A stretch of DNA of 64,000 nucleotides from Rhodovulum sp. ES.010 (lineage in GTDB: Bacteria > Pseudomonadota > Alphaproteobacteria > Rhodobacterales > Rhodobacteraceae). A program made the position numbers and the translations under genes. Positions 1 to 8,274 of the stretch are shown piece after piece. The notes below the pieces were generated by a model. The model saw only the letters and a list, made by a program, of their open reading frames with translations. It searched no databases and was not told where the DNA came from. The stretch spans positions 2,056,001 to 2,120,000 of the forward strand of contig NZ_FSRS01000001.1 in assembly GCF_900142935.1 (NCBI RefSeq), read 5' to 3'. Every line of letters starts with the position of its first letter. The first letter of the stretch is position 1.

Positions 1-1
1 G

Positions 2-670
2 GCGGTGGAGGTCCTTTTTCCCTACGACCACGACCCCGGCGAGATCGCCGCGCGCCTCGCCGGCGAGGGGCTGGCGCTCGCGCTGATCAACACCCCCGCG
101 GGCGACTGGGCCGCGGGCGAGCGGGGCTTCGCCGCGCGGCCGGACGATGTTGTGCGGTTTCGCGAGGGTTTCCTGCGCGGCGCGGAACTGGCCGCACGGC
201 TCGGGGCCCGGCACCTGCACCTCCTGGCCGGCTGTGCCGCGGGGCCGGAGGCGCAGGAGACCTATCGCGACAACCTCGCCTGGGCCGCCGACACCGCGCC
301 CGGCCAGAACCTGACCATCGAGCCGATCAACCCGGTCGACATCCCCGGCTATTTCCTGGCCCGCTTCGACGATGCGATCGCCCTGCTCGACACGCTGGAA
401 CGCCCCAACCTGCATCTGCAATTCGACGCCTACCACGCAAGGCGCATCGCGGGCGACGTGCCGGGGCTCTGGTCGCGGGTGAAGGCGCGGGTTGCGCATG
501 TGCAGGTGGCCTCGACGCCCGCTCGGGATGAACCCGTGGCCAGCGAGATCGACTATCTCGGATTCTTCGCGCGGCTCGATGCGGACGGCTACGACGGCTG
601 GATAAGCGGGGAGTATCACCCTGCGGGCCGCACAGAGGACGGGCTTGGCTGGATGTCGATGGCCGGCTAG
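2..670 (+). CDS. hyi: Hydroxypyruvate isomerase-like TIM-barrel protein (5' partial)
   Basis: The reading frame is already open at the window edge, so the N-terminus is missing; the first in-window start-like codon (GTG at 5) is internal. About 222 residues remain. The segment LTIEPINPVDIPGY, the LQFDAYHARRI stretch and the final WISGEYHP match the metal-binding barrel strands of the hydroxypyruvate isomerase / 2-oxo-tetronate isomerase family, which interconverts hydroxypyruvate and tartronate semialdehyde in glyoxylate and glycerate metabolism. The TAG stop at 668-670 is built from a host TA plus the first G of an insertion sequence, so the protein end appears undamaged. OtnI-type activity on a four-carbon substrate is the main alternative. 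Confidence 0.8.
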   Translation, partial: AVEVLFPYDHDPGEIAARLAGEGLALALINTPAGDWAAGERGFAARPDDVVRFREGFLRGAELAARLGARHLHLLAGCAAGPEAQETYRDNLAWAADTAPGQNLTIEPINPVDIPGYFLARFDDAIALLDTLERPNLHLQFDAYHARRIAGDVPGLWSRVKARVAHVQVASTPARDEPVASEIDYLGFFARLDADGYDGWISGEYHPAGRTEDGLGWMSMAG

Positions 671-1726
671 AGCGCGTCGCATTTAATCGGCCTCATAGCC
701 GGCCGCCTTGAAGTAGTTGTAGCATTCTTGGTCTGAGAAGAGGTCGCAGACATGGCCGACGGCCGCCCAAAGTTGATCGTAGGTTCGCGCGGCTGCCTTC
801 CTTATGAGCGACTTCAGCTTTGAGAACGCCATTTCGATGGGGTTCAGGTCCGGGCTGTAAGGCGGCAAGAACAGGAACCAGGTGCCAATCGCACGCAGGG
901 ACGCCGCTGCGGCCGGGGCCTTATGGCTCGACAGGTTGTCGAGAATGACAACGTCGCCTTTGCGCAGCGTCGGCCCCAGCTGGGTTTCGATGTAGAGGGC
1001 GAACATCTCGGCGTTCATCGCCCCGTCGATGATCCATGGTGCGTCGAGCCGGTCGTGGCGCAGGGCCGCGACGAAGGTCTGGGTGCGCCAATGTCCGAAC
1101 GGCGCGTGATCGACGAGGCGCTGCCCGAACGGGGCCCAGCCGGTCGTCTTGGCCATGTTGGTTTTGACCGAGGTCTCGTCCACAAAGGCCAGCCGGTCCA
1201 GATGGTTGGCCATGAAGGGCTGGCGTTTCGCGATCCAGATGCGCCGCAGATCGGCGACATCCTTGCGCTTCTGCTCAAGCGCCTGCAGGTCTTTTTTCGT
1301 GCGTCAGACCAAGCCCGCGCAGCACCCGCCAGATCGTGCCGCGATGGACCTCGATGCCATGGGTTTCGGCCAGCTCAACGGCCAATTCATCGAGCGTGAT
1401 CTCGCCCTTGGCGGCGACGCGGGCTTCGATCCAGCCGGTCACGCCCGCAAGCTTGCCGTGCCCGCCGCCATTGCCTTGGGGCCGGGGCTTGAGTGATCCG
1501 GTCTCGCGACGCAGTTTGATCAGCTCGTTCACGAACTTCGGCGATACCCGGAAGTGCCGTGCCGCTTCGCGATGCCCATGACCTTCGTCCACGAACGCGA
1601 CGACACGCTCGCGTAGCTCTATCGGATGTGGTTTGCCCATCTATGACCCCCATATCTACCTCAAAGAGACGGAATCACATCACGGCCAATCTGGGAATCC
1701 TGAATCCGAAAGCCGGCGACACGCTC
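670..1726 (-). mobile_element. IS630-family insertion sequence
   Basis: The element carries a two-frame transposase and ends in imperfect terminal inverted repeats: GAGCGCGTCGC at 670 and, read inward from 1726 on the other strand, GAGCGTGTCGC (10 of 11 identical). It is flanked by the dinucleotide TA at 668-669 and 1727-1728, the target duplication known for the IS630/Tc1/mariner group. The right-hand TA also abuts the next element. Length about 1,057 bp fits the family. Confidence 0.88.
683..1640 (-). CDS. IS630-family transposase, two frames joined by a frameshift
   Basis: The first frame (1640 down to 1275, 121 residues) is a helix-turn-helix domain beginning MGKPHPIELRERVVAF. The second frame (to 683; 176 residues counted from its first Met) is the DDE domain, with FVDETSVKTN, VVILDNLSSHK and PPYSPDLNPIEMAFSKLK carrying the catalytic D, D and E. 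The frames meet at six A residues (plus-strand T run 1292-1297). Passing from the first to the second needs a +1 (equivalently -2) shift: the codon registers at 1640 and 1213 differ by 427 bases. Split IS630 transposases expressed through slippage are known. A simple inactivating indel would look the same, so activity is uncertain. Confidence 0.82.
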
Positions 1727-1728
1727 TA

Positions 1729-3095
1729 GCAGGCTGCTGAAAAACCTCGCTCTGGACGTCGGTTGAGGGACGTGATTCACCCCTTGGGCGGTTGCCGGAG
1801 GGGTTGGGATGCGGGGCGCGGACGAGACGAGCGGGTCGCTGTTCAGCTATGTTGACATCGAGGCGCGGATCCCGGCGCGGCATCCGTTGCGGCAGATCCG
1901 GCGGGTCGTGAACGAGGCTTTGGCCAGCCTCGATGCCGAGTTCGAGACGCTCTACGCCCCGGAGGGCCGGCCCTCGATCCCGCCGGAGCGGCTGATCCGG
2001 GCGAGCCTTCTACAGATCCTGTTCTCGGTACGCTCGGAGCGGCAGTTGATGGAGCAGATGGATTACAACCTCATGTTCCGCTGGTTCGTGGGCCTGGGGA
2101 TCGACGACGCGGTCTGGGTCCCCACCGTCTTCACGAAGAACCGTGACCGGCTGCTGACCACCGACATGGCGCGCAAGGTGATGGGCGCGATCCTGGCTCA
2201 CCGGGAGGTCGCACCGCTGCTGTCAGACGAGCACTTCTCGGTGGACGGCACGCTGATCAAGGCCTGGGCTTCCATGAAGAGCTTCCAGCCGAAGACCGAG
2301 GGCAGCCCGCCCGGCGCGGACGGGCCGGGTGACCCGCCGGGGGACACCGATCAGGATACCAGCCCCGACACCGCCCCTGCCCAGCCCGAAGCCGAGACCG
2401 TCCCGATGCCCAGCCCCAGCCGCCGCCACCGCAACGCCGAAGTCGACTTCCGCGGCGAGAAGCGCTCCAACGCCACCCATGCCTCGATCACCGACCCCGA
2501 CGCGCGGCTGTTCCGCAAGTCGCAGGGGACGGGCGCGCTGCTCTGTTACATGGGGCATGCGCTGATGGAAAACCGCAATGGCTTCGTCGTCCAGGCCGAC
2601 CTGACCCGCGCCGATGGCCATGCCGAACGCCGCGCCGCGCTCGACATGATCCACCGCCATTCCCCCGGCTCGACCCGCCGCCTCACGCTGGGCGCCGACA
2701 AGGGCTACGACAGCGCAGATTTCGTCGCCGATCTGCGACAGGCCCACGTCACGCCGCATGTCGCCCAGAAGGCCCGACACTCCGCCATCGACGGCAGAAC
2801 CACCCGCCACCCCGGCTACGCCCTGTCCCAGACGCGCCGCAAGAAGATCGAAGAGCCCTTCGGCTGGGCCAAGACCGTCGGCGGCATGGCCCAGACCGTA
2901 TACCGCGGCCTCGACCGCGTCGCCGCCCGCTTCACCTTCACCATGGCCGCCTGCAACCTCGCCAGACTGCCGAAGCTGCTGGCCGCCTGACGCCAAAGGC
3001 AGGGCCGAGACCAAGCACACAGAACAGACGACGCCGGCCTCACGGGTGAGGGTCAGGGAAATCCGTCCGGCCGCAAGAGAATTTCAGCGGCCTGC
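1729..3095 (+). mobile_element. IS5-family insertion sequence
   Basis: One long transposase gene lies between terminal inverted repeats. The left end reads GCAGGCTGCTGAAA from 1729 and the right end, on the opposite strand from 3095, GCAGGCCGCTGAAA (13 of 14 identical). Both sides read CTAG across the junction (1726-1729 and 3095-3098), giving TA or CTAG as target duplication, as described for IS5/IS427-group elements. It directly abuts the IS630-type element, sharing the TA at 1727-1728. Confidence 0.85.
1809..2990 (+). CDS. IS5-family transposase
   Basis: A 393-residue DDE transposase with no break. The N-terminal part has the family segment SERQLMEQMDYNLMFRWFVG. FSVDGTLIKAW gives the first catalytic Asp (D146), TLGADKGYDSADFV the second (D297), and KKIEEPFGWAKT the Glu (E348 or E349), followed by the usual basic C-terminus. 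A Pro/Asp-rich stretch around residues 158-205 is typical of the insertion domain in this group. The ATG follows GGTTGGG, a weak ribosome site. The element looks intact and could be active. Confidence 0.9.
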   Translation: MRGADETSGSLFSYVDIEARIPARHPLRQIRRVVNEALASLDAEFETLYAPEGRPSIPPERLIRASLLQILFSVRSERQLMEQMDYNLMFRWFVGLGIDDAVWVPTVFTKNRDRLLTTDMARKVMGAILAHREVAPLLSDEHFSVDGTLIKAWASMKSFQPKTEGSPPGADGPGDPPGDTDQDTSPDTAPAQPEAETVPMPSPSRRHRNAEVDFRGEKRSNATHASITDPDARLFRKSQGTGALLCYMGHALMENRNGFVVQADLTRADGHAERRAALDMIHRHSPGSTRRLTLGADKGYDSADFVADLRQAHVTPHVAQKARHSAIDGRTTRHPGYALSQTRRKKIEEPFGWAKTVGGMAQTVYRGLDRVAARFTFTMAACNLARLPKLLAA

Positions 3096-3931
3096 TAGGT
3101 GCCCCGGTCCCGGCGCTGCAACCCCTCGAAATGGAAGAGCTTCGGGTCCAGCAGGTGCGAGGGCCGGGCGTTCATCAGCGCGCGGAACATCTTCTGCCGG
3201 CGGCCCGGGTGGTTCGCCTCCCACTGGTCCAGCAGCGCCTTGACCTGCATCCGCTGCAGCCCGTCCTGGCTGCCGCAGAGATCGCAGGGGATGATCGGGT
3301 AATTCATCGCCCGCGCGAAGCGCTCGCAATCGGCCTCGGCCACATGGGCGAGCGGGCGGTAAACGAACAGGTCGCCCTCCTCGTTCACCAGCTTCGGCGG
3401 CATGGTGGCCAGCCGCGAACCGTGGAAGAGGTTCATCAAGAAGGTCTCGAGGATGTCGTCACGATGATGGCCCAGCACCACCGCCGAACAGCCCTCCTCG
3501 CGCGCGATCCGGTAGAGATGGCCGCGCCGAAGACGCGAGCACAGCGCGCAATAGGTGCGGCCCTCGGGGATCTTGTCGGTGACGATAGAATAGGTGTCGC
3601 GATACTCGATCCGATGCTGCACGCCCATCCGTTCGAGGAAGGCGGGCAGCACCGTCGAGGGGAAGCCCGGCTGCCCCTGGTCGAGATTGCAGACCAGCAG
3701 TTCCACCGGCAGGAGTCCGCGCCATTTCAGCTCGGTCAACGCCGCGAGCAGCGTGTAGCTGTCCTTGCCGCCCGAGAGGCAGACCAGCCAGCGGGCGCCG
3801 CGCTCGACCATGCCGTATTGCTCGATCGCTTCGCGGGTCTGGCGCACGATCCGCTTCCGCAGCTTCTTGAACTCGGTCGTGGAGGGGGCGCCCTCGAACA
3901 GCGGATGGATGTCGTCGGCAGTGTCGAACAT
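3095..3931 (-). CDS. ttcA: tRNA 2-thiocytidine(32) synthetase TtcA
   Basis: 278 residues from the ATG at 3931. An open frame continues about 900 bases upstream but has no TtcA-like sequence, so I start at [14 protein letters not shown]. The PP-loop ATP-pyrophosphatase motif SGGKDS is at residues 53-58. The two CxxC pairs that hold the iron-sulfur cluster are at C128/C131 (CALC) and C216/C219 (CDLC). The enzyme thiolates cytidine 32 of certain tRNAs using ATP and a sulfur donor. Its TAG stop is read from C3095, the last base of the IS5 element, plus the host TA, so the insertion left the protein intact. Confidence 0.93.
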   Translation of the reverse strand: MFDTADDIHPLFEGAPSTTEFKKLRKRIVRQTREAIEQYGMVERGARWLVCLSGGKDSYTLLAALTELKWRGLLPVELLVCNLDQGQPGFPSTVLPAFLERMGVQHRIEYRDTYSIVTDKIPEGRTYCALCSRLRRGHLYRIAREEGCSAVVLGHHRDDILETFLMNLFHGSRLATMPPKLVNEEGDLFVYRPLAHVAEADCERFARAMNYPIIPCDLCGSQDGLQRMQVKALLDQWEANHPGRRQKMFRALMNARPSHLLDPKLFHFEGLQRRDRGT

Positions 3932-4054
3932 GGGCGGCGCTCGCGTGAAAACTCGTGCGATATGGCAAGCCGGGTCGCGTTCGTAAAGCCCTTTGCGATT
4001 CGTCCAATCCCGTGAACACTGTGCCGCAGACGGCACAGGGCGGAGGCCACACCC

Positions 4055-5002
4055 ATGGACTACATCTTCTGCGTGCGCAGCCTGCGCGGCGGGGAATTCT
4101 CGTCGAACCCCGGCGCGACCCATTTCCTGGAGGTGCCTGAAGACGCTGCCCGGCCCCTGCCCGACCACCGGACCACGAAAACCGCCTGGTTCAAGCGCGT
4201 GCAGGCTAAGGCGCAATCGGGCCACGAGACGGACTTTTCCCGTGGCGATATCGTGGTCTATGTCCATGGCTACAACAACAGCCAGGAAACGATGCTGGCC
4301 CGCCATCGGCGCATCCGTCAAGGGCTTGAGTCGCATGGTTTCGAGGGCGTCGTGGTCAGCTTCGACTGGCCCAGTGCCGACAGCGCGCTCAACTATCTCG
4401 AGGACCGGACAGACGCCAAGCAGACCGCCCTGCGGCTGGTCGACGAGGGCATCGCGGCCTTCGCCGCGCTCCAGCGGCCCGACTGCCGGATCAACCTGCA
4501 CCTGTTGGCCCATTCGATGGGCGCGTTCGTGGTGCGCGAGGCGTTCGACGACGCTGACGACCGCCCGGCCATCGCGGCACACAGCTGGTCCGTCAGCCAG
4601 GTCATCCTGGTGGCCGCCGATATCTCGTCGGCCTCCTTGGAGGATGGCAATCCCAAGACCTCGTCGCTCTACCGGCACTGCGTGCGGCTGACGAACTACT
4701 ACAACCCCTACGACCCGGTGCTGTCGCTGACCAACATCAAGCGGATCGGGGTGGCGCCCCGGGCCGGACGCATCGGCCTGCCGGACGACGTGCCCGGCAA
4801 GGCGGTCAATGTCTATTGCGGCGAGTATTTCGACCGGCACTGGGACCGGGCCGGACAGCAGGGCCGGATCGCCCATACCTGGTATTTCGACGACCCGCGC
4901 TTCATGGAGGACGTGTTCTACACCGTCCAGGGCGAAATGGACCGCAACGAATTTCCCACGCGCCTGCCCACGACCGCAGGCAATCTCGCGCTCAGGCCGT
5001 GA
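4055..5002 (+). CDS. Alpha/beta hydrolase of the DUF900 type
   Basis: 315 residues, divergent from ttcA with 123 bp between. [10 protein letters not shown] (about residues 67-76) is the oxyanion-side HG motif and [11 protein letters not shown] (151-161) the nucleophile elbow with Ser154 as predicted catalytic residue; a C-terminal histidine completes the triad (AHTWYFD is a candidate). There is no signal peptide, so the protein should be cytoplasmic. DUF900 proteins are serine hydrolases or esterases of unknown substrate, and nothing nearby narrows this. The gene converges on yidD, whose stop lies four bases beyond. Confidence 0.72.
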   Translation: MDYIFCVRSLRGGEFSSNPGATHFLEVPEDAARPLPDHRTTKTAWFKRVQAKAQSGHETDFSRGDIVVYVHGYNNSQETMLARHRRIRQGLESHGFEGVVVSFDWPSADSALNYLEDRTDAKQTALRLVDEGIAAFAALQRPDCRINLHLLAHSMGAFVVREAFDDADDRPAIAAHSWSVSQVILVAADISSASLEDGNPKTSSLYRHCVRLTNYYNPYDPVLSLTNIKRIGVAPRAGRIGLPDDVPGKAVNVYCGEYFDRHWDRAGQQGRIAHTWYFDDPRFMEDVFYTVQGEMDRNEFPTRLPTTAGNLALRP

Positions 5003-5005
5003 CGC

Positions 5006-5248
5006 TCAGTCTTTGTGGCGGCTGTCAGGATCGGGGACGGGGTCGTAGCCACAGCCGCCCCATGGATTGCAGCGCGCGATTCGTTTCGCGGCCATCCACC
5101 CGCCCTTGAGCGCGCCGTGCTTTTCCAACGCCTCCAGCGCGTAGGCCGAACAGGTGGGCTGGTAGCGGCAGTTGAACCCGACCCAGGGCGAAAGCACCAG
5201 CCGGTAGGCGCGAATCGGCAGCGCGAAGAGGCGGGCAAGCGGGGTCAT
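5006..5248 (-). CDS. yidD: Membrane protein insertion efficiency factor YidD
   Basis: 80 residues. The family core is clear: a short amphipathic N-terminus, [27 protein letters not shown], then [17 protein letters not shown], with the conserved cysteines in place. YidD helps YidC insert inner-membrane proteins. Its ATG overlaps the stop of rnpA, so the two are translationally coupled in the order rpmH-rnpA-yidD. yidC is not the next gene here; the convergent hydrolase follows. Confidence 0.93.
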   Translation of the reverse strand: MTPLARLFALPIRAYRLVLSPWVGFNCRYQPTCSAYALEALEKHGALKGGWMAAKRIARCNPWGGCGYDPVPDPDSRHKD

Positions 5249-5610
5249 TTCCGGCCCCCGTGGACCGTGGCAAGCGCCCGTGTCAGGTCGGCCTGCATCT
5301 GGGCGAAGTCGCGCGTGGCGGTGATGTCGCGCCGCCCGATCAGCACGTAATCCCAGCCCGGCTGCCCCTGTGCCGGCAGGACCAGCCGGGCCACCTCGCG
5401 CAGCCGCCGCTTGGCGCGGTTGCGGGCGACGGCGTTGCCGACCTTCCTGGAGCAGGTGAAGCCCACGCGGATGCCCTCGGCCTCACCAAGCGCGCGCTCG
5501 CGCGCCTGTAGCACGAAGCCGGGTGTTCCCTGGCACCGGGCGCGGGATGCACGCAAGAAATCGGCCCGCTTTTTCAGGACTTGCGGACGCAAGGACACCG
5601 CCGGAGGCAT
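5245..5610 (-). CDS. rnpA: Ribonuclease P protein component RnpA
   Basis: The basic protein cofactor of RNase P, which matures tRNA 5' ends. [12 protein letters not shown] near the N-terminus and the signature [16 protein letters not shown], containing the RNR-type box that contacts the RNA, identify it. I chose the ATG at 5610 (121 residues) because GGAGG-like sequence lies just upstream. An ATG at 5661 would add 17 residues but has no ribosome site. Overlaps yidD downstream; rpmH is upstream on the same strand. Confidence 0.9.
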   Translation of the reverse strand: MPPAVSLRPQVLKKRADFLRASRARCQGTPGFVLQARERALGEAEGIRVGFTCSRKVGNAVARNRAKRRLREVARLVLPAQGQPGWDYVLIGRRDITATRDFAQMQADLTRALATVHGGRK

Positions 5611-5681
5611 GTCCGTGGCCTCCGGCTCCTTGCCTGCCACGCCTGCCCCCGGCGGTGTCATGTCTACAAGCGGCGCGGGGG

Positions 5682-5816
5682 TTACGCGCTCAGCTTCTTG
5701 CGGCCGCGGGCGCGGCGGGCGTTGAGGATCTTGCGGCCGGCCTTGGTGGCCATGCGCGCGCGAAACCCGTGGCGCCGCTTGCGGACCAGGTTCGAGGGTT
5801 GGAAAGTGCGTTTCAT
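5682..5816 (-). CDS. rpmH: 50S ribosomal protein L34
   Basis: A 44-residue basic protein, [18 protein letters not shown] at the start and [12 protein letters not shown] at the end, matching L34 over its full usual length. It is the first gene of the conserved rpmH-rnpA-yidD set, 71 bp before the chosen rnpA start. Start ATG at 5816, stop TAA at 5682-5684. Confidence 0.95.
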   Translation of the reverse strand: MKRTFQPSNLVRKRRHGFRARMATKAGRKILNARRARGRKKLSA

Positions 5817-6107
5817 CGCGCTTCGCTCCGTTCGCTCGAGGCCATGCGCGCGAGAAGCCGCAGCGGCCCGGTGTTTTTCGAAGCCCGCTCAATAGGGGCT
5901 CGGGCCGGACAAGTCAATTCTTCCCGCGCCTGAAATCCTGCAACATTTCGCGGCCCGGCGCGCGGGCAATGTTACAGAGCCGCCGGGAAACGGGCGCGAA
6001 CGGTGCCGCAGCGTCACCCCGGATCAATGCCCCGTGAAGCGCCTGTTGCCGACGGCGCGCAGCGCGCATGTTGCGCAGGTACTTTGCCTCAGCCACAGTC
6101 CGAGACG
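5817..6107. other. Divergent intergenic region upstream of rpmH and the TVP38-like gene
   Basis: About 290 bp between two divergent genes, so it must hold promoters for both. I see no further gene. An open frame extends the TVP38-like protein to 6003, but the extra residues do not resemble the family. No clear dnaA boxes were seen, so I do not call an origin. Confidence 0.5.
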
Positions 6108-6836
6108 ATGAGCCAGATAACCGAGACCGAAAAGCCCAGCCTTGCGCGCCGCCTGCCACTGCTCGTGATCCTCACGGTGGCGCTCGTCGGGGCGCTGACG
6201 CTGCGCGACCAGCTGTCGTTCGACGCGCTGGCCGACCACCGCGAGGCCTTGATCGGGTTTCGCGATGCGAACTATGCCGGCACGGTGCTCGGCTTCGTCG
6301 TGGCGTATGTCGTGATCGTCGCCTTTTCACTGCCCGGCGCCACGATCGCCACGCTCGCGGGCGGTTTCCTGTTCGGGGTGTTCCCCGGTGTCCTCTACAA
6401 CGTGACCGCCGCGACGATCGGCGCGATCCTGATTTTCCTAGCAGCGCGCTGGGGGCTGGGCGACCGGCTGGCCGCGCGGGTCGATGCCTCCGAGGGTCGC
6501 GTGAAACGGCTGCGCGAGGGGCTGCGCGAGAACGAACTGTCGGTGCTGTTCCTGATCCGGCTGGTTCCGGCGGTGCCGTTCTTCGTGGCGAATTTGCTGC
6601 CGGCGCTGGTGGGTGTCGCGCTCGGACGGTTCGCCTTGACCACCTTCTTTGGTATCATGCCTGGGGCGCTGGTCTACACATGGGTGGGCGCGGGGCTCGG
6701 CACGGTCTTCGCCCGGGGCGAAACACCCGATCTGGGTATCATATTCGAGCCGCACGTCCTCGGCCCGCTGCTCGGCCTCGCCGCTCTGGCCGCGCTGCCG
6801 ATGATCCTCCGCATCATTCGCCGGAGGCGCGCCTGA
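6108..6836 (+). CDS. TVP38/TMEM64 (DedA-like) membrane protein
   Basis: 242 residues from ATG 6108 (MSQITETEKP). Several hydrophobic segments are visible: about 15-32, 58-78, 84-108, 147-168, 174-196 and 208-228. The segment FSLPGATIATLAGGFLFG and the later LIRLVPAVPFFVANLLPALVGV are the two half-repeats typical of the VTT/SNARE-associated family of inner-membrane proteins, thought to act in lipid scrambling or transport. One base separates its stop from the next ATG, so it is an operon with the flavoprotein downstream. Pairing of a VTT protein with a mercuric reductase-like flavoenzyme recurs in proteobacteria; the joint function is not established. Confidence 0.82.
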   Translation: MSQITETEKPSLARRLPLLVILTVALVGALTLRDQLSFDALADHREALIGFRDANYAGTVLGFVVAYVVIVAFSLPGATIATLAGGFLFGVFPGVLYNVTAATIGAILIFLAARWGLGDRLAARVDASEGRVKRLREGLRENELSVLFLIRLVPAVPFFVANLLPALVGVALGRFALTTFFGIMPGALVYTWVGAGLGTVFARGETPDLGIIFEPHVLGPLLGLAALAALPMILRIIRRRRA

Positions 6837-6837
6837 C

Positions 6838-8250
6838 ATGACGCGCCTCAAGACCGACCTCTGCATCATCGGTGCCGGGTCTGCCGGGCTGTCGCTCGCG
6901 GCCGGTGCGGTGCAGATGGGCGCCCGCGTGGTGCTCGTCGAAGGCCACAAGATGGGCGGCGACTGCCTGAACTACGGCTGCGTGCCGTCGAAAGCGCTGC
7001 TCGCCGCCGCCAGGCAAGCGCACACCGTAAGGACGGGCGGCTTCGGCATCGCGCCGGTCGAGCCGCGGATCGACTACGCCGCCGCGATGGATCACGTCCG
7101 CATGGCCATTGCGACCATCGAACCACATGACAGCGAAGAGCGGTTCTCGGGGCTGGGCGTGCGCGTGATCCGCGCATGGGGCCGGTTCCTGAACGCGCGC
7201 GAACTGGAAGCGGGCGAGCACATCATCCGCGCCCGCCGCTTCGTGATCGCCACCGGATCGCGCCCCTTCGTGCCGCCGATTCCGGGGCTGGACGACGTGC
7301 CCTACCTGACCAACGAGACGCTGTTCGACCTGCGCGCGCGGCCCGAGCACCTGATCGTCATCGGCGGTGGTCCCATCGGCATGGAGATGGCGCAGGCCCA
7401 TGCCCGGCTCGGCGCGAAGGTCACGGTGATCGAGGGCGACCGGGCCTTGAGTCGCGACGACCCGGAACTGGCAGGGATCGTACTGGACCGGCTGCGGGCC
7501 GAGGGCGTCGATATCCGCGAAGGCGCCCCGGCCAAGCGGGTCTCGGGCCGTGCCGGCGCGATCTCGGTGGAGACCGCGCAGGGGCCTGTCACGGGCTCGC
7601 ACCTCCTGGTCGCCGTCGGCCGCACGCCGTCGCTCGACCGTCTGAACCTTGCCGCCGCGGGGGTCGAAACCAGGAAGGCCGGCGTCTGGGTCGGCGACGA
7701 TCTGCGCAGTACCAACCGGCGCATCTACGCCATCGGCGATGCCGCCGGCGGGATGCAGTTCACCCACGTTGCGGGCTACCACGCGGGCGTGGTCATCCGC
7801 CCGATCCTGCTCGGCTTGCCTGCGAAGGCGAAGACCGCGCATATCCCGCGCGTGACCTATACCGAGCCCGAGCTTGCGCAGATCGGCCCAACCGAGGCCG
7901 AGGCACGCGAGGCGCATGACGACAAGCTCACCGTCGCCCGTTTCGACTTTGCGGGGAACGACCGGGCCATCGCCACGGGCCAGACCGAAGGCATCATCAA
8001 GGTGCTGGTCGTCAAGGGCCGGCCGGTCGGCGTGTCGATCGTCGGGGCGGAGGCCGGCGAACTCATCGGCCCGTGGGCGCTCGCCCTGGCAAACGGGCTG
8101 AAGATGACCGCGCTTGCGAACATGGTTGCGCCCTATCCCACCCTCGGCGAGGTTAACAAGCGGGCGGCGGGTGCCTATTTCTCGCCCAAACTGTTCGATA
8201 ATCCCTGGGTGAAGGGGGGCGTACGCGTGATCCAGCGCCTCGTGCCCTGA
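6838..8250 (+). CDS. FAD-dependent pyridine nucleotide-disulfide oxidoreductase (mercuric reductase-like)
   Basis: 470 residues. An FAD-binding GAGSAG (12-17), the redox pair C43/C48 in GGDCLNYGCVPSK, the NAD(P)-binding GGGPIG (176-181) and the AIGDAAGG motif are all present. The C-terminal dimerisation domain lacks the HPHPT active-site motif of dihydrolipoamide dehydrogenase and reads APYPTLGEVNK instead, as in the merA-like enzymes that travel with TVP38 proteins. There is no N-terminal heavy-metal domain and no C-terminal vicinal cysteine pair, so true mercuric reductase activity is unlikely. The substrate is unknown. Confidence 0.85.
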   Translation: MTRLKTDLCIIGAGSAGLSLAAGAVQMGARVVLVEGHKMGGDCLNYGCVPSKALLAAARQAHTVRTGGFGIAPVEPRIDYAAAMDHVRMAIATIEPHDSEERFSGLGVRVIRAWGRFLNARELEAGEHIIRARRFVIATGSRPFVPPIPGLDDVPYLTNETLFDLRARPEHLIVIGGGPIGMEMAQAHARLGAKVTVIEGDRALSRDDPELAGIVLDRLRAEGVDIREGAPAKRVSGRAGAISVETAQGPVTGSHLLVAVGRTPSLDRLNLAAAGVETRKAGVWVGDDLRSTNRRIYAIGDAAGGMQFTHVAGYHAGVVIRPILLGLPAKAKTAHIPRVTYTEPELAQIGPTEAEAREAHDDKLTVARFDFAGNDRAIATGQTEGIIKVLVVKGRPVGVSIVGAEAGELIGPWALALANGLKMTALANMVAPYPTLGEVNKRAAGAYFSPKLFDNPWVKGGVRVIQRLVP

Positions 8251-8274
8251 ACCCGCGGGCCACAGGCGAGGGTC

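Noticed and set aside
3932..4876. N-terminal extension of ttcA by about 315 residues
   Set aside because: The extension overlaps the DUF900 gene on the other strand and has no TtcA similarity; the ATG at 3931 gives the family length.
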